10,731 nt of DNA from Larix sibirica. Taxonomy: Eukaryota > Streptophyta > Pinopsida > Pinales > Pinaceae. The translations under genes were made by a program, and so were the position numbers. The notes beneath the pieces were generated by a model. The model was given only the letters and a program-made list of their open reading frames with translations. It made no database searches and had not been told where the DNA came from. How positions within the stretch are numbered: position 1 is the stretch's first letter; each line of letters opens with the position of its first letter. The stretch is from assembly GCA_004151065.3 (NCBI GenBank), contig NWUY0300060453.1, forward strand, positions 1 through 10,731, read 5' to 3'. This document shows, one piece after another, positions 8,571 to 10,731 of the stretch.

Positions 8571-9994
8571 ATGAAGATGAGGAGGCCGATTGAATACTCG
8601 AGGGCATGGAGGAAAGTTGAATGTACTCAAGGACAAGGAATTCCTCCATTTGAATCTCTTGTAAGATCCGAATCATCTATTACTGAAGGACATAGACACA
8701 CATGTGAGTGGATTAGTGGGCACGGATACACAACGAATTCTCTAGATAATCCCATCTATGAGCCCAAGGACTCTTCCCCTTTTGAAGAATCTAGAGTTGA
8801 GGAAAACATGACAGAATAAGATGGGGCACATGAAGATGTAGGTTCTAATTTAACTTTTGAGTTTTCTATTAGGGATATCAATGGAACAACCCCACAAAAA
8901 ACATCCCTCTTTCAACTCTTTTGAATTTTGGTGGCTTAGCAAGTGAGGATCTCGACACTTTTCTTTTTGAATTTGATGTTTTTTGTCAAATTTATGACTA
9001 TATTGTAGATGCCCATAAGCTTAAACTATTTCCTTCTACACTCAAGGATGCATCATTACGCTGGTTTATGGGGCTAGGTGGGAAATCTATAAGCACATTG
9101 GATGATATGAAGCAAAAGTTCCTTCAAAAATACTAAAGTTATTGCAAATCTAGGGATCTTCGAGAAGAAATATTTAAGATGAGTCTAAAGGAGGAGGAGA
9201 GCTTAGAGGATTATGTACAAAGGTTCCAATGCAATCTACAATGATCCAAGATTAAATTGGATAGACCCACAATGAGAACCATTTTACTTAAGGGCATAAG
9301 AGATGAATGTATTGAACTTTTAAATTTATTGGGTGGTGGAGATATTTCTCAAGAATCATGTGATGATATTTGTGAACTCTGTAGAAGATAATCGAGAGGG
9401 ATTTCTAAGCATGGAAAAGGATCACGGAATATCGCCAATTGTACTTCAAGGTTGGCCTCAGGAGGAGTTACATGTGCGGAACTAGGTAATCTGTTGGATG
9501 ATTTCAAAACAAACATTTTAAGTTCTTTGACTTCGCAAATTGATACCCTGCAGATTAAGCACAAGAAAGCAAAGACAGAGAAAGCTATGGCTATCTTTTT
9601 TTTGAAATGTAGACAAAAGCATCATTTGAAAGAATGCCCACTCAACGATGTATACATAAGCGACATTTATGAGTAAAACCATCGTACCAAAAGCTGTCCA
9701 TCTATTCCCGGATTAAAGGAAATATATCAAAGCAGAAACGAAGAAGTGGAGCAAATCTGTTTTGTTGATCCAAAGAAGCTATGGAAACCTCATCCCATAG
9801 GTATAAATCAAGATCCTTCCTCGTTCTTTAATGCTTATTGGAATAATCAACAAGTACCTAATAGATGTATTATACATCCCTGCGCAATCTTGGCATCCCA
9901 CACCATGGTCACAATGGCCATCTTAGCCACCCTAGAATTATCCGTGACAAGGATGGAGGGGTTGAAAAATAGGAAGAGTCCCTTAAAACCCTAA
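8571..9994 (+). pseudogene. gag: Ty3/gypsy Gag pseudogene (Retrotrans_gag type)
   Basis: The first ATG in frame after the leader is at 8571. It opens an N-terminal frame ending at TAA 8817-8819. After a frame change near 8880, frame 8921 carries the classical plant gypsy Gag core: FGGLASEDLDTFLFEFDVF, LKLFPSTLKDASLRWFMGLG, KQKFLQKY, then LREEIFKMSLKEEESLEDYV and ILLKGIRDECIELLNLLGGG. This is the Retrotrans_gag (PF03732) pattern, about 110 residues, which builds the particle shell. Stops interrupt it at TAA 9134, TGA 9242, TAA 9389 and TAA 9674. Two zinc-knuckle-like motifs follow at 9599-9697, both damaged, then CPSIPGLKE. A Pro/Trp/Asn-rich linker runs to TAA 9992-9994. A second frame change near 9860-9880 is likely: the next frame reads PAQSWHPTPWSQWP, more like such linkers. 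The 3' part is tandemly duplicated. No protease follows before the A+T-rich end of the window. Family call sure; lineage Tat/Athila-like probable. Confidence 0.9.
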
Positions 9995-10125
9995 GCAATT
10001 AATATGTTAATAGATATATTATACATCCCTACGCAATCTTGGCATCCCACACCGCAGCCACCCTAGAATTATCCGTGACAAGGATGGAGGGGTTGAAAAA
10101 TAGGAAGAGTCCCTTAAAACCCTAA
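9859..10125 (+). repeat. Tandem duplication within the 3' end of gag
   Basis: Copy 1 is 9859-9994 (136 bases) and copy 2 is 10008-10125 (118 bases), separated by 13 bases. They begin alike with TAATAGAT and both end CCCTTAAAACCCTAA. They differ by two G-to-A changes (9867 against 10016, 9882 against 10031) and by a block just after CACC where copy 2 is 18 bases shorter. The following 80-odd bases are identical. The duplication is therefore younger than most of the decay of the gag around it. Confidence 0.92.
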
Positions 10126-10257
10126 TAGAAGAATTTTTTTATTAAAGAATAAAGAATGTGTATACGAATTCTATTGTTTAATTTTTAGGATTAAGCTCAA
10201 AGAATTTTGTATTTGTATTTTATAGCTTATATTAAAAAGAAAACAAACAAATTTTTA
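10126..10257. other. A+T-rich, unassigned
   Basis: This stretch follows the gag duplication and is built largely of A and T runs. Neither strand has a frame of useful length and no protease motif of the gypsy polyprotein is visible, although one would be expected soon after gag in an intact element. It may mark a deletion breakpoint or an insertion. Confidence 0.4.
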
Positions 10258-10660
10258 TTTTTTAATCATTTGAGAATTTCTTTTACCGAGATTTTTAATG
10301 AAAAAAAGCTTTGTGACTCTACTTTGTACTAGTTATGAAAATAAAATAAGTTTACTTTTACAACTAGAAAATGATTGGTTATTAATAATCTCTTGAAATG
10401 AATTATTAATGGTCGTTCTTTTCTCTTACTTTTTTGAAATTAATTATTAATTTTTTAATCATTTGAGAATTCTTTTATTATTTCTTTTACTGAGATTTTT
10501 AATGAAAAAAAGCTTTGTGACTCTATTTTGTATTAGTTAGGAAAAGAAAGTAAGTTTACTTTTACAACTAGAAAATGATTGATTATTAATAATTTCTTGA
10601 AATGAATTATTAATGGTTGTTCTTTTCTTTTCTGCTACTCTCTTGAAATTAATTATTAAT
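10258..10660 (+). repeat. A+T-rich tandem direct repeat, two ~0.2-kb units
   Basis: Unit 1 is 10258-10450 and unit 2 is 10451-10660, directly adjoining. Both start TTTTTTAATCATTTGAGAAT and both end with GAAATTAATTATTAA. Unit 2 has an 11-base insertion after GAGAAT and a short length difference near its end. Each unit also holds an internal near-repeat of its end, GAAATGAATTATTAATGG. No coding potential is seen. The final 71 bases of the window (10661-10731) are unique and unassigned. Confidence 0.92.
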
Positions 10661-10731
10661 ATGGAAAATTTAAGGATCCATACTTATTTAAAAGTGTATA
10701 AACCTTGGTGAATCTTACTAATTCTTAAAAT

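Noticed and set aside
9349-9564. - strand 71-codon frame
   Set aside because: Antisense to the gypsy gag, which is recognisable on the + strand.
10258-10660. CRISPR-like or other repeat-spacer array
   Set aside because: Only two adjacent long units with no unique spacers, in plant-like DNA; a simple tandem duplication explains it.

Overview
This window looks like intergenic DNA from a large, repeat-rich plant (seed-plant) nuclear genome. It is A+T rich and contains no intact gene. Everything recognisable is a broken piece of LTR retrotransposon or a retrotransposon-like gene, riddled with stops and frameshifts. The plant call rests on the plant-type Ty1/copia Gag, the plant Ty3/gypsy Gag and integrase, and a plant-type tRNA-Asp primer-binding site. 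The species cannot be read from the sequence; a conifer or other giant genome is only an impression.

Layout, left to right. 1-782 has no supportable gene. 783-1733 (+) is a decayed Ty1/copia-type Gag remnant: a long coiled coil followed by one good and one ruined zinc knuckle. 1734-2987 is unassigned apart from a weak continuation of that frame. 2988-4874 (-) is the most interesting item: about 1.9 kb of one decayed gene of a family I cannot name, followed across five frame changes and five internal stops, ending in a Glu/Lys/Gln-rich coiled-coil tail. 4875-6430 has no gene, but holds a TATA-like box and a small inverted repeat at the place expected for that gene's leader. 6431-7548 (-) is a Ty3/gypsy integrase with two of its three catalytic acidic residues replaced. 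About 7594-8298 (+) is a candidate LTR, followed by a decayed tRNA-Asp primer-binding site at 8302-8319, a leader, and a Ty3/gypsy Gag pseudogene at 8571-9994 (+). Two unrelated tandem duplications lie at 9859-10125 and 10258-10660, and the rest to 10731 is A+T-rich and unassigned.

How the parts relate. The + strand LTR, PBS and gag form the 5' end of one gypsy element that runs out of the window to the right. The - strand integrase belongs to another gypsy element of similar type in the opposite orientation, cut off at or near the LTR, so a nested insertion is the simplest reading. The unknown - strand gene lies 1.5 kb downstream of that integrase on the same strand. It could be an extra ORF carried by that element or an independent repeat. 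The damage is dominated by changes explicable as C-to-T or G-to-A transitions, which fits long-term deamination of methylated, silenced repeats; this last point is inference.
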